Shown in pieces: positions 47,605 to 58,689 of a stretch of DNA of 64,000 nt. The notes beneath the pieces are model-generated. The model was not told the DNA's origin. It ran no database searches and saw only the letters and a program-made list of their open reading frames with translations. The translations under genes were made by a program, and so were the position numbers. Each line of letters opens with the position of its first letter. Positions within the stretch are counted from its first letter, which is position 1. Source of the stretch: Prorocentrum cordatum (lineage: Eukaryota > Sar > Dinophyceae > Prorocentrales > Prorocentraceae); assembly GCA_963575745.1 (NCBI GenBank), contig CAUYUJ010000947.1:208849-272848 (forward strand). Reading direction: 5' to 3'.

Positions 47605-47797
47605 TACGGCAGGTTCGCGTCGTGTCGACCCCGGCGTTGGTTTCTGACACCGCGCTGGATCGTTCAACCTTGAACGATCGGCCATTTCCGTAACGTCCGA
47701 TCGTTCAACATCGACCGATTCTGGGCCTCCGCCGGCGTTCAAGGTTGAACGCCGGCGTCGGGGTCGCCGCTGGTCGACACGACACGAACCTACTGTA
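47605..47797. mobile_element. 193-bp foldback/TIR element with 9-bp target duplication
   Basis: The 26-bp terminal arms at 47605-47630 (starting tacggcaggttcg) and 47772-47797 match as inverted repeats at 23 of 26 positions. The identical nonamer atgtctatc flanks both sides (47596-47604 and 47798-47806). Inside are two perfect short palindromes: gatcgttcaa with its complement around CC at 47658-47679, and gccggcgttcaa with its complement around GG at 47731-47756. There is no coding capacity. A 9-bp target duplication is typical of Mutator-like elements; that assignment is inference. Confidence 0.85.
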
Positions 47798-47959
47798 ATG
47801 TCTATCTATATGGGCCACCGTGCCTCTGGCCACGGAGCGGGCGGGCCCTCAGGTCCTTTGCTTCATCCCCTGAGCCTCAACCCTCTCTCCCGAGGGGTTT
47901 CTGAGGGGCCGGGCCTCCGACTTCCTACATCGTTTGGGGGTTCCCGCCGCTCCCATGGG

Positions 47960-48435
47960 CTCCCCCGATCCTTCTCGCGTAACTCCTTCGGTGCCCCAAG
48001 AGAACCCCGAGACGGGCCAAGAGGGCCCCAAGAGGCCCGCAAGACGGCCCAAGGGGGCCCCGAGACACCCACAGATCGCCCCAAGACGCCAAGATGGCCT
48101 CAAGACGGCCCAAAAAGCCTCCAAAACGCACCAGGAGGCCTCCCAAGAGGCCCCCCAGAGGCAAACATCACTGGTGTTCCCTGACTCGCCTAGTTGGGTT
48201 TCCGACGCTCCAAGATGGCCCAAGCATCCGAGATCGCCTCACGACCGTCCCCAAAGTCCCCCAAGGGCGTCCCAAGACGGCCCAAAGGGCGCCCAACGGA
48301 CATGTCGAGCCCCCGGCCCCGGGGGGCCCCGGGACCCAAAGAGGCCTCCGACGGCGCTCCAAAGAGGCCCCGTAAGTGCCACCAGGAGGCACCCAACAGA
48401 CCCCCGACAGCGCCCCCCGAAGAGACCTAAAAAAA
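47960..48435 (-). repeat. CCAAGAGGCC minisatellite array
   Basis: Units such as caagagggccccaagaggcc and agacggcccaag continue to 48150 and again from 48215 to 48430, with a linker at 48165-48215. Confidence 0.8.
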
Positions 48436-48489
48436 CATCCCTGAGAATTCAGAATCACAACCCAGGCAGGGTGGCGGGATGGACATATT

Positions 48490-48625
48490 ACCATATATAC
48501 ATATATACATATATAAATTCATGTGTACGTTCGTACACATATAGACACATATATGTGTATACATATATACATATACACATATATATGTATATGTGCATGC
48601 ATGCATACATTGTTCACTACGTATG
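48490..48625. repeat. TA/CA microsatellite (TATACATATA)
   Basis: An AT-rich alternating tract of tatacatata and acatatatgt units. It separates the minisatellite array from a short unique stretch. Confidence 0.85.
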
Positions 48626-49239
48626 CGTACACTGACATATCAGCATGCATGATTACAGGAATATGGACATAGACAAACCAAGGTTATCCTCTCCCATCTC
48701 CTACTTATCCTTTCTCATCATCGCCCCCTCCTCCTCCTGCTCGTCTGTTTCCCTGTGGGTCCCCTGCTCAGAATGCACACCAGAAAAGAGCACGGAAAAC
48801 GGCGGGGGAGGCGCAATCCAGAACGAAACGTAACTGCGAAAAATAAGCCGGGTATGCATCGGAATGGACATGATCGCAAACATGTTCCGACCATGGATGA
48901 CCATGCTTGATCATGTACAGCTCCTGGTAAGTCGCGGTGTTTTCTCTCGTTCTCAAGACTGCCCAAGACATCTCCAACACGACTTATCAAACTAACAAAA
49001 CGGCCAAAATAACATTTAATATTGCCCTAAACCCGCCACAATTGCCACCAGAGACCACCGTAAATCGGAGGTGAGGGGGTGAGATCGAAGTGGAACGGAG
49101 AGCCCCCCTACCGGGAAATCGATTTCGGTTTCGTGTTCGTGCGTGCCGTGCGTGCGGGCGAGGCGAAACTGCGTGGGCGGGCGAGAGAAAGTCTCCTGTG
49201 GCTGTGGCGCGGCCGGACCAAATGACTCCGGTGGCCCGC
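48626..49239. other. Unique sequence, no gene recognised
   Basis: Short frames only. 49115-49165 contains gtgcgtgc-type repeats. Confidence 0.35.
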
Positions 49240-49408
49240 GGTGTCCTGCCGGTGTCCCGCGAAAGTCCCGGGTGGCTGAGGCGCGGCCGGACCAAATGAT
49301 TCCCTTCCGGGCGGCCGGTGGCCCGCGGTGTCCCGCCGGTGTCCCGCGAAAGTCCCGCGGTGTCCCGCGGTGCCCCGCGGTGTCCCGCCAGTGTCCCGCG
49401 GTGTCCCG
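49240..49408 (+). repeat. GGTGTCCCGC decamer repeat
   Basis: The decamer cggtgtcccg and variants repeat about twelve times, first spaced, then in tandem at 49318-49408. It joins directly to the ATG array. Confidence 0.8.
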
Positions 49409-49409
49409 C

Positions 49410-49479
<70 letters not shown>

Positions 49480-49514
49480 GTGATGGTGATGATGATGATG
49501 ATGATGATGATGAC

Positions 49515-49551
<37 letters not shown>

Positions 49552-49689
49552 GTGATGCTGATGATGATGCTGCTGCTGATAATGATGATGACGTCGATGA
49601 TGATGATGGTGATGCTGCTGCTGATGATGATGATGATGAGGACGATGATGATGATGATGATGATGGTAATATGATGATGATGGTGTCCC

Positions 49690-49732
<43 letters not shown>

Positions 49733-50475
49733 TCGATGATGACGATGACGATGATGATGATGATGATGCTGATGGTGTCCCGATGATGAGGATGATGATG
49801 AGCATGATGATTATGTTGATGACCATGATGATGACGATGATGGTGTCCCGATGGTGATGAGTATGATGATGTTGATGTTGATGATGCTGATTATGATTGT
49901 GTCCCGATGATGATGATGTTGATGATGATGAGGTTGATGATGATTATTGCGTCCCGATGATGATGATTAGTATGATGGTGATTGTGATGATGTTGATGAT
50001 GATGGCGTCCCGATGGTGATGATGATGGTACCAATGATGGTGATGCTGATGTTGTTAATGATGATGATGATGGTGCCCCGATGATGACGACGATGATGAT
50101 GATGCTGATGATGGTGTTGATGATGCTGCTGATGATGATGATGATGATGTCGATGATGAGGATGAGATGATGCTGATGGTGTCCCGTTGATGATGATGAT
50201 GATGATGATGATGATGCTAACGATGGTGATCATGATGGTGTCCCGATGATGATGCTGCTGATGATGATGATGATGACGATGACTGTGTCCCGATGCTGCT
50301 GATGATGCTGATGATGTTGATGATGATGATTGTGATGATGGTGATGATGATGATGGTGGTGTCCCGATGATGTTGATGACCGTGATGATGATGATGTTGG
50401 TGTTGATGATGAGGACGGTGTCCCGATTATGATGACGTTGGTGATGATGATGTTGATGGTGATGTTGTTGTTGAT
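49409..50475 (+). repeat. (ATG)n microsatellite punctuated by GTCCCG boxes
   Basis: ATG/GTG/TTG triplets run for more than 1 kb. From 49680 the array is broken at roughly 45-100-bp intervals by ggtgtcccgatgatg, the same box as the decamer array just upstream. This implies higher-order amplification of a decamer-plus-ATG unit. Poly-Asp, poly-Met and poly-Ile frames are artefacts. Confidence 0.9.
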
Positions 50476-50489
50476 GATGATGATGATGA

Positions 50490-50712
50490 CGTTGATTGTG
50501 AGAGCGGTTGTGATATCGATAGTGAAATCGATAGTGAGACCGAATGTGATATCGATTGTGAGATCGATTGTGAGATCGATAGTCAAATCAATTGTGAGAT
50601 AGATCGAGTGAGATCGATTGTGAGATCGATCGAGGGAGATCGATCGAGCGAGACCGATACTGAGATCGATAGTGAGATCGATAGTGAGACCGATCGAGTG
50701 AGACGTTGGTTC
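50490..50712 (+). repeat. GATCGATTGTGA repeat
   Basis: About seventeen 10-14-bp units of gagatcgattgt and gagatcgatagt, several carrying the palindrome gatcgatc. Confidence 0.9.
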
Positions 50713-50859
50713 CTCCCCCCCCCAAACCTCCTTATCACCCGAAGGGTGGTCGTATAGGTATCCAACACCCTATCTTTCTTCGGCATACCCCCGATATCAT
50801 CTTTTATGACCGCGTGCTGCGCAGTTGCTTATCGTGTCTTAGAGGGACACCTTCGCAGC

Positions 50860-51310
50860 TCAGAGTCTCCATGGCGACGTCCTGGTCCACATGCAGCGCA
50901 ATGAACTTGTTACATGTTCGGCGCAATGACTAGAACGTCACAGAACTGGCTACCGCCGTCCACACTTACGGAGTATAGCTCGAGCAGTCGACCGATCTTG
51001 ATGCCCTTGAGGTTGCAGACTCAAACCTTCGACGATGTCCGATCCAATCGTATGACACATAGCTCTGTAGGTGATCTAAATCTCGAGATCAGGTCGCCAC
51101 ACAATTCGAATTGCAACTGAGTAGCTGCCATGTGCCGAATATAGCTTGAGTTGTACACCTTCTCAACGCTGTCAATAATGTAGGCGAAAGCTGGCGACGG
51201 TGTCTGATCCAATGGTGCACCGACGAGCTCTTTACCTGCCGTGAATCTCGGTATCAAGTCGGACAACCACACGCGTGCATGACATAGGTCTCCAAGGCGC
51301 GTTACAGCCG
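50860..51310 (-). repeat. 165-bp (55-codon) tandem repeat, partly open on the reverse strand
   Basis: Landmarks recur 165 bp apart: gacgatgtccgatccaat at 51031 and gacggtgtctgatccaat at 51196; tctcgagatcaggtcg at 51081 and tctcggtatcaagtcg at 51246; gtatagctcgag at 50973 and atatagcttgag at 51139. Weaker units lie on both sides. The reverse frame gives DLIPRFTAGKELVG and, one unit on, DLISRFRSPTELCV, but a TGA follows at about 51025. The family is not recognised. The period is a multiple of three, so it may be a decayed repeat protein. Confidence 0.65.
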
Positions 51311-51864
51311 ACCACGGTGGCGGACATGCGCGAGAGCGCTTCTGATTCTATCGTTTGCGTGTGATGATAACATAGCTTGGAGGGCGCGAGTTTGCTCCCT
51401 CTGATTCGTCGACGCCCCCTGTCCAGGCCACCCTGCTTAAACGAGAGAGAGAGAGAGAGAAATAAAGGAAGAGAGAAAAAGAGGGAAAAACACACACACA
51501 TGCCTATACCTGGGACCCTTTCTTCGCACCCCTCTTCAAAAGCAAGGAGGTCACTGAACGGAGGAGGAGGGCGGAGAGACGGGTAGACAGAGGAGTCCCA
51601 GGTCACTGAAATGGTGTGGGTGGGTGGGCGGCGGGGAACTAAAGAAACCAACGTCGATCCCGATATGCAACCGACAACGATGGGTGGAGAAGGCGGAAAT
51701 GAGAGCGAAACGATGGGGTGGCCAGTATTGAAATGCAAACGAATATGCGGGTGGTTGGCATGAACCATGTCTGCCAACACCATGGCTGCAAAACTTCAAT
51801 CTCCGGGCGGAGGACCCGCACATTTGCAATGGCGAGTGTCGCCGTTGTGGGCATCGCATGTAAA
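51311..51864. other. Unique sequence, no gene recognised
   Basis: Contains a (GA)n tract at 51441-51462 and a short CA tract at 51489-51500. No family was recognised. Confidence 0.35.
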
Positions 51865-52385
51865 GGATCTCCTGACGGGGCCACGAAACGTGTGATGGGT
51901 CTGCCGGAATTGAGCGGGGCGACCATGCGGACGCTGCCACTGGCGCTGTAAACGCAGCCCCATATAATTAGGGCCACGAAGCGTGTGGCGGGTGTGCCGA
52001 AATGGGGTGGGGCCGCCACGCGGGCGCTGTCACTGGGAAATTCGATGGAATTCCCTGTGGTGCCACGAGGCGTGGCGCGCGGGCCCTGGAACTGGGGCCT
52101 TCGGTGGAATTTCTTATAAGGCCGCGAAAAATGTCATGGGTGTGCCAATCTGGGTGGGGCGGCCGCATGTGGCACATGCCATTGGGGCCTTGGTGGAACT
52201 CCTCATGGGACCGCGGAGCGCGCGAGGGGCGTGCCAGAATTGGCGGGGCGGCCGCTGGGGCACCCCCCTCGGGGGGCTTCGGTGGGGCCCCCTATAGAAC
52301 TACGAAGCGCGCGAAGGGTGTGCCGAAATTGGCCCCCGGGGGGCGTGCCACATGCGGCCGCCCACCTTTAGGCGTGTGAAGGATG
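51865..52385 (-). repeat. CGTTTCGTGGCCCC repeat family, reverse orientation, about six units
   Basis: Units show ggggccacgaaacgtgtgat (51879), agggccacgaagcgtgtggc (51969) and later diverged forms to 52320, each followed by gtgccgaaa and a gcggccgc-type segment. The spacing is about 80-90 bp. Confidence 0.7.
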
Positions 52386-53395
52386 CGCCCAGCCGTCCAG
52401 CCACCAACGACATGTAAACCCCGTCGGATCGGGACCCTGACTGACCTAGAGTCAACATTCACTGGAGGAGCGCAAACACTTTCTAACCATTCGGACTCCG
52501 TGCACGTCGAGGTTGAGCTGAAAAAGACTGCGCGCTATCTACCACATTCGACCAGGGCCTGGGTAGACGCGAAACGGACCAGGGCCAAGGCCTGATGAGA
52601 AGGAGGCCAAGGGGCAGGAGAAGAGGGGGGACCCTGACAGTCCCCGCAAACCTTGAGAGGGCCAGGTGGACCCCGAAACCTACTCGCAAGAGGCTTGTCC
52701 TGACCATCCCAACCTTGAGTTCAAACTTGTGCGCGCGAAGCCTTTCTAACTCGGGGACTTTGGCCTGTTGGCCGCATGCCCCGTCGTTTTGTTAAATGAA
52801 TCAGCTGTTCTATTCTATTCCTGATCCATGAATTCTGGGGAAAATGAGTGACGCCGTGCTCGGCAAGCAAGACGCTTGTCATTCGTCGCAGATCCGTTTG
52901 GGAGCCCGACGGAGCACGCGCTGCGCCGGCGTGCCACCCCTTGGCGACGCGCGTGAAATCGAGTACATAGATCGTGGATCTAGCGCGAAGCCCAAGGTCC
53001 ACTCGAAAGCCCGACGCCGCCCCCGCGGGACCCGTCGGCCCGGCCCCGCCCGGGGCCCTAAGCAAAAAAAGCCTCGGGGGCGCAGGGGGCAAAGGAATCC
53101 CAACAAAAACGGCCACGGCGTTTCCTACTCTCCTGAGCCCACCGTCGTGGGTGTCCACGCCACCCGAGGCGCCCCTGCGACCGTTGGGCTGCCCTGCGAC
53201 CCGCTGCCCCAGCATCCCGGTCCGAGCTGGCCCTAAGACTGGCCACCCGCGAAGAATGACCCTTCACTAGCGGGCGTTGCGACGCGACCCCGCGCGTCGG
53301 GGGCGACCTTTCGCAGCCGGAAACAAAGGCATGCATCAAGTTCGGCGATCGCATGGGGCCGCACTTATCCGATTGAACGAAAGCTGGGGGCCTCA
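52386..53395. other. Unique sequence, no gene recognised
   Basis: Several frames of 75-180 codons without known similarity. It may include the 3' part of the reverse-strand retroelement B, but I cannot show this. Confidence 0.35.
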
Positions 53396-53399
53396 ACTT

Positions 53400-54780
53400 T
53401 CACTGCGCGCCCAACTGCGACGCAGCGGGTGTCGCGCCAGGGCCTTCGCCAAACACGTCGCGCTCGTTGGGGCCCGCGAGCTCGACCTCGAGCTTCCTCT
53501 CCTGCGCCCGGGAACCGCCTTTCGAAATGGCGGCCGCCCACTCCGAGAATTGCCCGCCCTTCTTGGCGAAGAGCAGCGACTTGAGCGCGCAGCGGTGTCT
53601 CGACCCATCCGCTTTTCATATATATATAATTACGTTTGTTTTGTGTGTTTCTTCTTCCAAGCCGCTTCATCAAATGAGACCCGCTGCCCCCCGCAAGAGC
53701 AGCGCGCTGAGGGCGGGGTCGAACTCGCCCAGCAGCGGCTGTGCCTGGTCCGAGCCAACGGAAGCGTCCGTGGCGAACTCCCGCGTGCTTCGCGGCGCTC
53801 CCATCGCTCGGTACCTGACACTCCGAAATCGCCTTCTGTGCCCACCCATTTGAAGAGCGCTGCAGGAGACAGCGGGCTTCGACCGCAACACTGCGTTGTC
53901 CAGTAGATACGTGTTGCAGCGCTTGCAACGTTCTGGCCCAATCCAAGGACGCTGATGCCCGCGGCCAGGGGCAACGAAGCCACGTGTCCAGCCAATGAGA
54001 TAAGCGCGATTTTTGGTGGTAGCATCCAGGCCTGGACCAGAGCCTGGGCAACGGGGCGCCTCGAGGAAGGAAAGGTACCTGCGTCGCTGTGCAAAGCTTG
54101 CTCAGCACGACAGTCCCGAAGCTTCCCGCCACCGGATGCACGCATGATGCCGAGTCACGAAGCCCCGTTCTCCGAATCTTGGTGGCCCCGTTTTTGACGG
54201 GCTTGTCGCCGGAGCGCAGTGTCGGAGACGTGCAAGCTCTTCCCCTGACATCTGTACTCTTTTCCGCGCAATTTTTCCCCGCGGCGCCGACCTCCTGATC
54301 CATGCCGAACTAGGTTGCATGCGCTGCTGCTTTGATCTCGATGCCTTTTCCGCCGGCGGCGTTTGAAAACGGTGGTCGCATCGGAAACAATAGCATTAGT
54401 GCCACCATTGCCCAGCCTAAGCTTGTGAACCCTCTGGCAGTGGCGACGGCCGGCTCTGCCGGCGCGTCTCGAGCGCGCCTCCGGCTGCAAGCAACCCTGT
54501 CAAGCAAACCCTTGATCCAAATCTGCTCGGACATGGGCGGGCGCGCGATCGCCAACTTCCCGCAAACCACTGCCGTGACATATACTTAGAAAATCTCGTT
54601 CCGCTTCTCGAACCCTGAATGACCGGCTCGGCGTCCTGTAGAGGCGCCGAAAAAATAATCGAACTGCGAAAAGCGCCCGCTGCTCCGGGAAAAACTGCAT
54701 CTCCAAGACAAACACCGCTGGAGGGTGGCCCTTTTCGAGAGCACACTCCGCGAGAATCGGCAACTCGACCCCGCCATGAA
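53400..54780 (-). pseudogene. Decayed retroelement B: distal part
   Basis: Reverse-strand pieces in different frames look coding: VELPILAECALEKGHPPAVF (about 54710-54770), KIALISLAGHVASLPLAAGI (about 53955-54015), and SLLFAKKGGQFSEWAAAISK (about 53520-53580) running to a stop at 53400-53402. Their order behind the segment at 54.8-55.5 kb suggests they belong to the same polyprotein, broken by frameshifts. An AT-rich stretch at 53610-53660 interrupts them. I could not place a YxDD motif here, so the assignment depends on the upstream segment. Confidence 0.4.
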
Positions 54781-55560
54781 AGGCCTCCGCGCGCAGCGGC
54801 GCCTGTCCGCGCAGAGTGCGCGGGCCGGCGTGGATCTCGCCCTCTACCGCCCGCGCGAAAACCCCCGCCGCGCGCTGTTGTTAGCCACGACCGCGCCCCA
54901 GTAGTCGCCCTGCTGGGATGCCCACTCCCGAACGAGCGGTTCACGGGCGAACGACCATGCCCGGCGAGCCAGGTCGAGCCGCCCGGTGTAACTATCTCCA
55001 CCCGACTGTTCGTCGAGCAAACGACCGAGTGCACAAAGAACCGGCTAGGCCCAAACAGAGCCCTCCCCAATCATCTTGAACAGCCCGCTCAGCTCCAAGA
55101 TCGCCTGATCTGGCAGCCTTGCGAAATCCAGTGGTGAGATTTTCAACTCCCATGCCCGCGCGGGGCTGCATGCGTGATGCCGCGCTCCTTATCCCCTCGA
55201 TAGGCAGGGGTTCGAGCTGAGCGAGTTGCGCATGCTTCTCCGTCATCATGTCGCATGCCCCCATGATCTCGTCGAAGCCTGTGTGCGAAGAATTTCGCAG
55301 GTACTACCACTTGCCAATCTGGCGGTCGATGATGTCAACGGGGTGCGCCTACTGTTCGATGTGAAACCCGTCCTGCTCTGGGGCCAAATCCTTGATGGAC
55401 CTGCGCGCCGTTCCCTATCTCTGCAGGGACGCGATCCACTCCTGGAAGTGCCTAAAGGAGGCTGACGAGGCTCGGTTCTGAGCCCTCCTCGCCGACCTCC
55501 AGGCGACCTCCTCGATCACCTCCAGCTCCTCCACGCGAAGGCCTGACACCATGCCTGCGC
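54781..55560 (-). pseudogene. Decayed retroelement B: region leading into a reverse transcriptase
   Basis: Reading down the reverse strand gives VEELEVIEEVAWRSARRAQN (about 55470-55530), HFQEWIASLQR then a TAG, RRSIKDLAPEQDGFHIEQ then a TAG, HPVDIIDRQIGKW then a TAG, and a long run with LAQLEPLPIEGIRSAASRMQ and RAGMGVENL. In an overlapping frame comes LPDQAILELSGLFKMIGEGS, then LVREWASQQGDYWGAVVANN (about 54871-54930). This succession (linker, helical pre-fingers, fingers) matches what I recall of LINE-type proteins in dinoflagellates. Several TAG and frame changes mark it as decayed. An AG before 55044 and a GT at 54847 could instead be splice sites. Confidence 0.5.
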
Positions 55561-56139
55561 ATGAAGCTCACGAGCACCTGTCACGAACAACTTGCTCCTC
55601 CCGCGAAACAGGCACCTGAACCTTCCAAAAGCCGCTCCGCAAGACATTGACCAGCCCGAACAAGGTGCGGCATCTGCACAACTCCGTTGCCACGACGACG
55701 ATGACAACAAGCTTGCTTGAACACTGTGGCACCTTCCCCACCACGCGGCGACGCCGTCTTGCAAGGGCTGGCTGCGTACGTGCTCGGACACCTTCAGTGT
55801 ACCGCCCTCCGTGCTGACACCATGGGCCCTCGATCTCTGGGGGGGGGTCCACTCCATGATGGCTGGTGATCGCTATCCCCGCTGTGTCGGCACACCGTGA
55901 AAAGCATCCGCTGATCGGCAAGATATGTTTGCCACCAGCTGCATTTGCACTAGACTGTCTGATGGGGCTCCAGACGTCATGGTGAGTGTGCGATGGCCAA
56001 GGAGCTTGAGCCGAACACAATACCCACGTGGAATCGGATAAGTGGAAGCCGGGCAAGGCGAAGGCAACAGCAGAGGCACACGCAGGCGAATCGATTTGCT
56101 CGCCATCCGTGCTGACTCCCGAGTCCCGAGGACGCTCGA
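55561..56139 (-). other. Possible upstream part of retroelement B
   Basis: A reverse frame with TLFGLVNVLRSGFWKVQVPV (about 55620-55680) could be the tail of an endonuclease-type domain preceding the segment above. No catalytic motif is visible. Confidence 0.3.
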
Positions 56140-56320
56140 CGGTGGGGCGGACGCATGTGGTACACCACCACGAAGCCTTCGGTGGAGCTCCCTATGGGGC
56201 CACGAGACTTGTGAGTGGTGTGCTGGAATTGGTGGAGCGGCCGCATGTGGTACACCCCCTTGGGGCCTTCGGTGGAGCTCTATATGATGGGCACGAAACA
56301 TGCGGGGTGCCGAACTGGGT
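56140..56320 (-). repeat. CGTTTCGTGGCCCC repeat family, two to three units
   Basis: Two units carry ccttcggtggagctccctat and ccttcggtggagctctatat, with gcatgtggtacaccaccacg between them. Same consensus as at 20.7 and 51.9 kb. Confidence 0.7.
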
Positions 56321-56512
56321 GGCATGCGGGGAACACAGGCCGGCATGCAAGGAAGGAAGGGGGGGAGAGGGAGATTCGGGGCACTGCCTCTTCAAAGCGA
56401 GGACACAACACCACAAGATAGTAGGGAAAACGCCAAACAATTGGTTATGGTGGTTGGCTCTTGTACTTTCTCAAGTAGAGAACGAATTAGACATGACGGC
56501 GTGTGGAAACAC

Positions 56513-56614
56513 ATGGCCTTCTGCAACCGGGTGTAGTAGAGCAGGAGCTGTGTCAAGACCTGCTTCAGAATCTCCATCCCATTGCTGAAATTCGTGAACG
56601 ACACCATCACGTAC
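56513..56614 (-). CDS. VPS52: VPS52, C-terminal exon (partial)
   Basis: The exon reads YVMVSFTNFSNGMEILKQVL and then TQLLLYYTRLQKAM. This matches the highly conserved end of Vps52, the subunit shared by the GARP and EARP complexes that tether endosome-derived vesicles at the trans-Golgi network or recycling endosomes. Animal Vps52 has SFTNF followed by a TQL...YHRF core at the same spot. The 3' splice site tcttctgtacag sits immediately upstream at 56615. The first base G completes a codon split with the exon ending at 58690. The 3' end at 56513 is a guess from a GT; the last exon of the gene was not found. Confidence 0.75.
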
Positions 56615-58689
56615 CTGTACAGAAGATCGAACATACATGATACATACGTCTCAGCAGCCCGTAACAGACCTAACCGAAGTTGTGCAGCCATCCAATCAGA
56701 CCACATCGAACAGTTGGCAACTAAGAGACGAAACGCTTCAGGCGCACTTGTGGGCCCATTGCTCATGCGAGGACAAAGAAGATACGATTGGCGTACCTCA
56801 CCACAACACGTTTCACTTGGAACGCCTGGTGAATCAACCTGCCGCAAACAAACTCTTTCATCGACTCGTGGCCAAGAAGATACAACAACGCATGCCCTGC
56901 GCCAATATTTGAAGTCCCGAAGCGGTGCGGTGACAGACCGTGCGGTGACCTCGAAATCCCCCCACGCCTCACCGCACGGTCCGTCACCGCACGGTCTTGG
57001 GACCCTGGAGGCCCCTGTCGCCCGAGACATCCTCGGAGAAGGACTCGAGTCCCAAAACAGAGCGGTGACCCCAATCCCCACCGACTCCCCACCGACTCAC
57101 CCCGTTTGGGGGCCCCCGATAATCTCTCAATGGCGCACCCCCCCCCAGAGAGTCTGGAGTGCGACCCCTCTGCAATGAAAGCTCCCTTTTCAAGCTGGCA
57201 CCTCTATCCCCTTCACTCTCTCCGTCCCTCCCCCTCCTTAATCCCCGTCCCAACTTCGATGTTCTACGCTGCTGGCATGACCTCGAAGAGAATGTTGTAC
57301 CGTTCACGCTGGACACGGGCGCCGCTTCCAAAAGGTACTCCGTGACAGATCAAGTATGTGGGTACGGGCCAGAGGATGTGTTACCTCTGCTCGGGTGGCT
57401 TTTCGTTGTGATCTGGACAGAGGCCACCAAAGGATTATTCACCGAGCATGGCCGCCAGGATTGCTTGAGTGGGAAAAGATCCCCCTCCCCGCTTCCCTGG
57501 TCCCCCAGCTTCCCCCCCCCCCCTCACCCCCTCCAACATGCCCCATGGGACCCACATGGCGCCCTCCGCCGCCCCGGCTGTCTGGCCTGGCTCAGCTCTG
57601 ACTGGCTGGGGACGCGAAGCGTCCATCAGTGTAGCGCAGACCACTCCCAGCCTTTCTCACAGATGCTATCTTCAAACCTCTTTGTCTCCGCACGTTCTTT
57701 GCATTACATGTGCTTTCGTCTTTTTGTTTATTGTTCCGCCCCTACCATCTGAACGACCAGGCTAAGGTAGGGAGGGACGGCTTTTGTCCATCATAACTTC
57801 CTGCAAATGTAGTGGTCAAGGCTTCCATACCCTGATGTATGCACATCGGCAATCATCAATCTTGCGCAGAAGCAATCATACAAAATGACAACATGTGGGC
57901 CCGATGCTGCCAACAAAGACTGCGTCGACGTGCTTTAAACGTCTGGCTTCACGGTCCTGACTGAAGCATGAGAAGCAAGGACTGTGTGGACGTGGGTAAG
58001 AAAGACATGGAGGTTGGGGCAAGGAGGAGGGAGGAAGAACGCAGGTCTGAGAGAAATCCGCCGATCAGGCGTGTGAGTTTCTGAGAGCGTGGACTTGAGC
58101 TCGCTCACGCTCCGCTCTGCAGGGGGGGGGGGGGGGCGCACGTTATTTCCGATGTCATTTCCGATGTGTTTCGCTACACGGGGATATTTCCAACGTCATT
58201 TCCGACGTTTTTCGGTACCCGGGGACAGGGGGGTATAGAAAACTCCACTTCCGGAGCCCCGACAGCCCAAGACAGCCCAAGAGGAAGCCAAGAGAGGCCC
58301 CAGAGACCCCCTAGACACTGCAAGAGGGCCCCGAATCGCCGAAGCATCGCTCGAACCGCCCCAGATGCCCCGAAGACAGTTCCAGAAACCTCTAAGACGT
58401 CCCCAGGATCCCTCACGACACTTCCCAAGAATGCCCAAGACTGACAAATAGACCCATTCCCTTGGGAAAACGTATATGTTTGGCATATTCGTTTCTTGGG
58501 CCTTCACAATGTCCAAGACGGCTCGCTCTCACCCCCCCTGGATCGGCGGCACTGGCCGGAGGCCAGCCCAATACAAAAAAGACGTCCCGCCTGTCTCCAC
58601 GGGGCCGTCACACACAACCAAATAGTGGAACAAGATCTTGCATCTGACCGGGTGCGTGGGTCCAAACGAATTCGTGGGCGGGCGGGTGC
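56615..58689 (-). other. VPS52: Putative 2075-bp intron of VPS52, GC-AG
   Basis: The donor would be CA|GC at 58689-58688 and the acceptor AG at 56616-56615. GC donors are known to be frequent in dinoflagellates. The splice restores RETDRIHQ followed by YVMVSFTNF in frame. The intron contains a CCAAGAGGCC-family array at 58255-58440, a G run at about 58122-58136 and unique sequence. No other gene was recognised inside it. Confidence 0.5.

Noticed and set aside
54155-54763. Considered pentatricopeptide repeats on the reverse strand
   Set aside because: No 35-residue periodicity with the usual helix pattern could be found; the retroelement reading explains the coding-like parts better.
57240-57345. 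LDTGA motif in a forward frame, possible retroviral-type aspartic protease
   Set aside because: A single four-residue match without the other protease motifs, lying on the opposite strand within the inferred VPS52 intron.
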